Shown here piece after piece: positions 5,813 through 6,395 of a stretch of 6,395 nucleotides of DNA. A program made the position numbers and the translations under genes. Numbering within the stretch: position 1 is the stretch's first letter; every line of letters begins with the position of its first letter. This DNA is from Collinsella sp. (lineage in GTDB: Bacteria; Actinomycetota; Coriobacteriia; Coriobacteriales; Coriobacteriaceae): the NCBI GenBank assembly GCA_019419455.1, contig DXZW01000034.1:47973-54367 (forward strand), read 5' to 3'. Below the pieces are notes generated by a model. The model was not told the origin of the DNA. It saw only the letters and a list, made by a program, of their open reading frames with translations, and made no database searches.

Positions 5813-6395
5813 ATGCTTACCCAAGCAATTCTCATCGGACTTATCGCCGCATTTGGTAAGTTCGACTGCCAGCTCGGTACGCTCTATGCGTTCCGCCCCA
5901 TCGTCCTGTGCCCGCTCGTGGGCCTGGTGCTGGGGGACCTGCAGTCCGGCCTCGCGATCGGTGCGAGCCTGGAGCTGCTGTTCATGGGCTCGATCTCCAT
6001 CGGCGCCTACGTGCCGCCTGATGAGACGATCGGCGGCGTGCTTGCCTGCGCGTTTGCCATTCAGCTCGGCCAGGGTACCGAGGCAGCCATCGCGCTTGCC
6101 ATGCCCATCGCCACGCTGTGCCTTGCCATCAAGAACATCCTCAACGCCGCCCTGCCGATCCTGGTTGACCGCGCTGATGTCTTCTCCAGCCAGGGCAACC
6201 TTAAGGGTGTCTATGCGATGCACTTCCTGATCGGTTCCACCGGTGTCATCATGGCGTTCCTGCTGTGCTCGCTGTCGTTCTATCTGGGTGCTGACGCTAT
6301 CCAGGGCATGCTCGACTTCATCCCGCCCTTTGTCCTTGCTGGCTTTGGCGTGGCCGCCAACATCCTGCCGGCCATGGGCTTCGCCATGCTCGGCC
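5813..6395 (+). CDS. PTS mannose-family EIIC component (5' part; cut by window end)
   Basis: This is the membrane channel subunit that, together with EIID, carries the sugar through the membrane. The frame is open for 194 complete codons to the last base of the window with no stop; full-length relatives (ManY) are about 250-270 aa, so roughly the last quarter is missing. Hydrophobic segments are visible at about residues 3-14, 29-41, 44-66, 73-84, 91-105, 134-158 and 170-192. Family landmarks include FRP (27-29), GDLQSGLAIGASLEL (41-55) and the YVPPDE loop (66-71), which align with the GDMKTG...TLE stretch of ManY. ATG 5813 has AAAGGGGG (5801-5808) 4 nt before it. EIID should be the next gene. 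Confidence 0.93.
   Translation, partial: MLTQAILIGLIAAFGKFDCQLGTLYAFRPIVLCPLVGLVLGDLQSGLAIGASLELLFMGSISIGAYVPPDETIGGVLACAFAIQLGQGTEAAIALAMPIATLCLAIKNILNAALPILVDRADVFSSQGNLKGVYAMHFLIGSTGVIMAFLLCSLSFYLGADAIQGMLDFIPPFVLAGFGVAANILPAMGFAMLG

Noticed and set aside
5279..6223. 314-codon open frame on the minus strand
   Set aside because: It runs opposite the EIIB and EIIC genes, both clearly recognised on the + strand, and crosses the gap between them. Its composition is that of an antisense shadow.

Overview
The window is about 6.4 kb of GC-rich bacterial DNA, and every gene I can support is on the + strand. The codon use (strong C/G third positions in the catabolic genes), the strong AGGAG-type ribosome sites and the gene content suggest a Coriobacteriia gut anaerobe such as Collinsella. 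That assignment is an inference from style and content; there is no marker gene here.

Layout: (1) 1-321 has no convincing gene. It holds a perfect 31-bp inverted repeat (128-158 / 170-200) and a probable extended -10 promoter (276-284). (2) 322-810 encodes a 162-aa soluble protein of unknown function. (3) 849-1616 and 1601-2314 encode two different GntR/HutC-type regulators (winged helix plus UTRA ligand domain) that overlap by 16 bp. (4) 2315-2508 is a 194-bp control region with an operator-like dyad (2469-2487) directly before the ribosome site of the next gene. (5) 2509-3624 and 3685-4746 encode two different SIS (sugar isomerase) proteins. The second resembles fructoselysine-6-phosphate deglycase FrlB; the first is more GlmS-like. 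Both keep the Glu/His pair, 16 residues apart, that is catalytic in GlmS and in the deglycase FraB. (6) 4793-5212, 5270-5752 and 5813-6395 (cut by the window end) encode EIIA, EIIB and EIIC of a mannose-family phosphotransferase permease. EIID should follow outside the window.

How the parts work together (inference): the permease imports and phosphorylates a sugar conjugate at the membrane. The SIS enzymes then split the phosphorylated product into a sugar 6-phosphate and an amine or amino acid. One or both UTRA regulators sense a phosphorylated intermediate and control the operon through the 2469-2487 site. The closest known precedent is the Salmonella gfr operon (mannose-family EIIABCD plus two deglycases, for glucoselysine and fructoselysine). 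The control here is different: GntR/UTRA proteins, as in Frl systems, instead of a LevR-type sigma-54 activator. The best single hypothesis is an Amadori-product (fructoselysine/glucoselysine-like) utilisation operon, with the exact substrate of the first SIS enzyme open.
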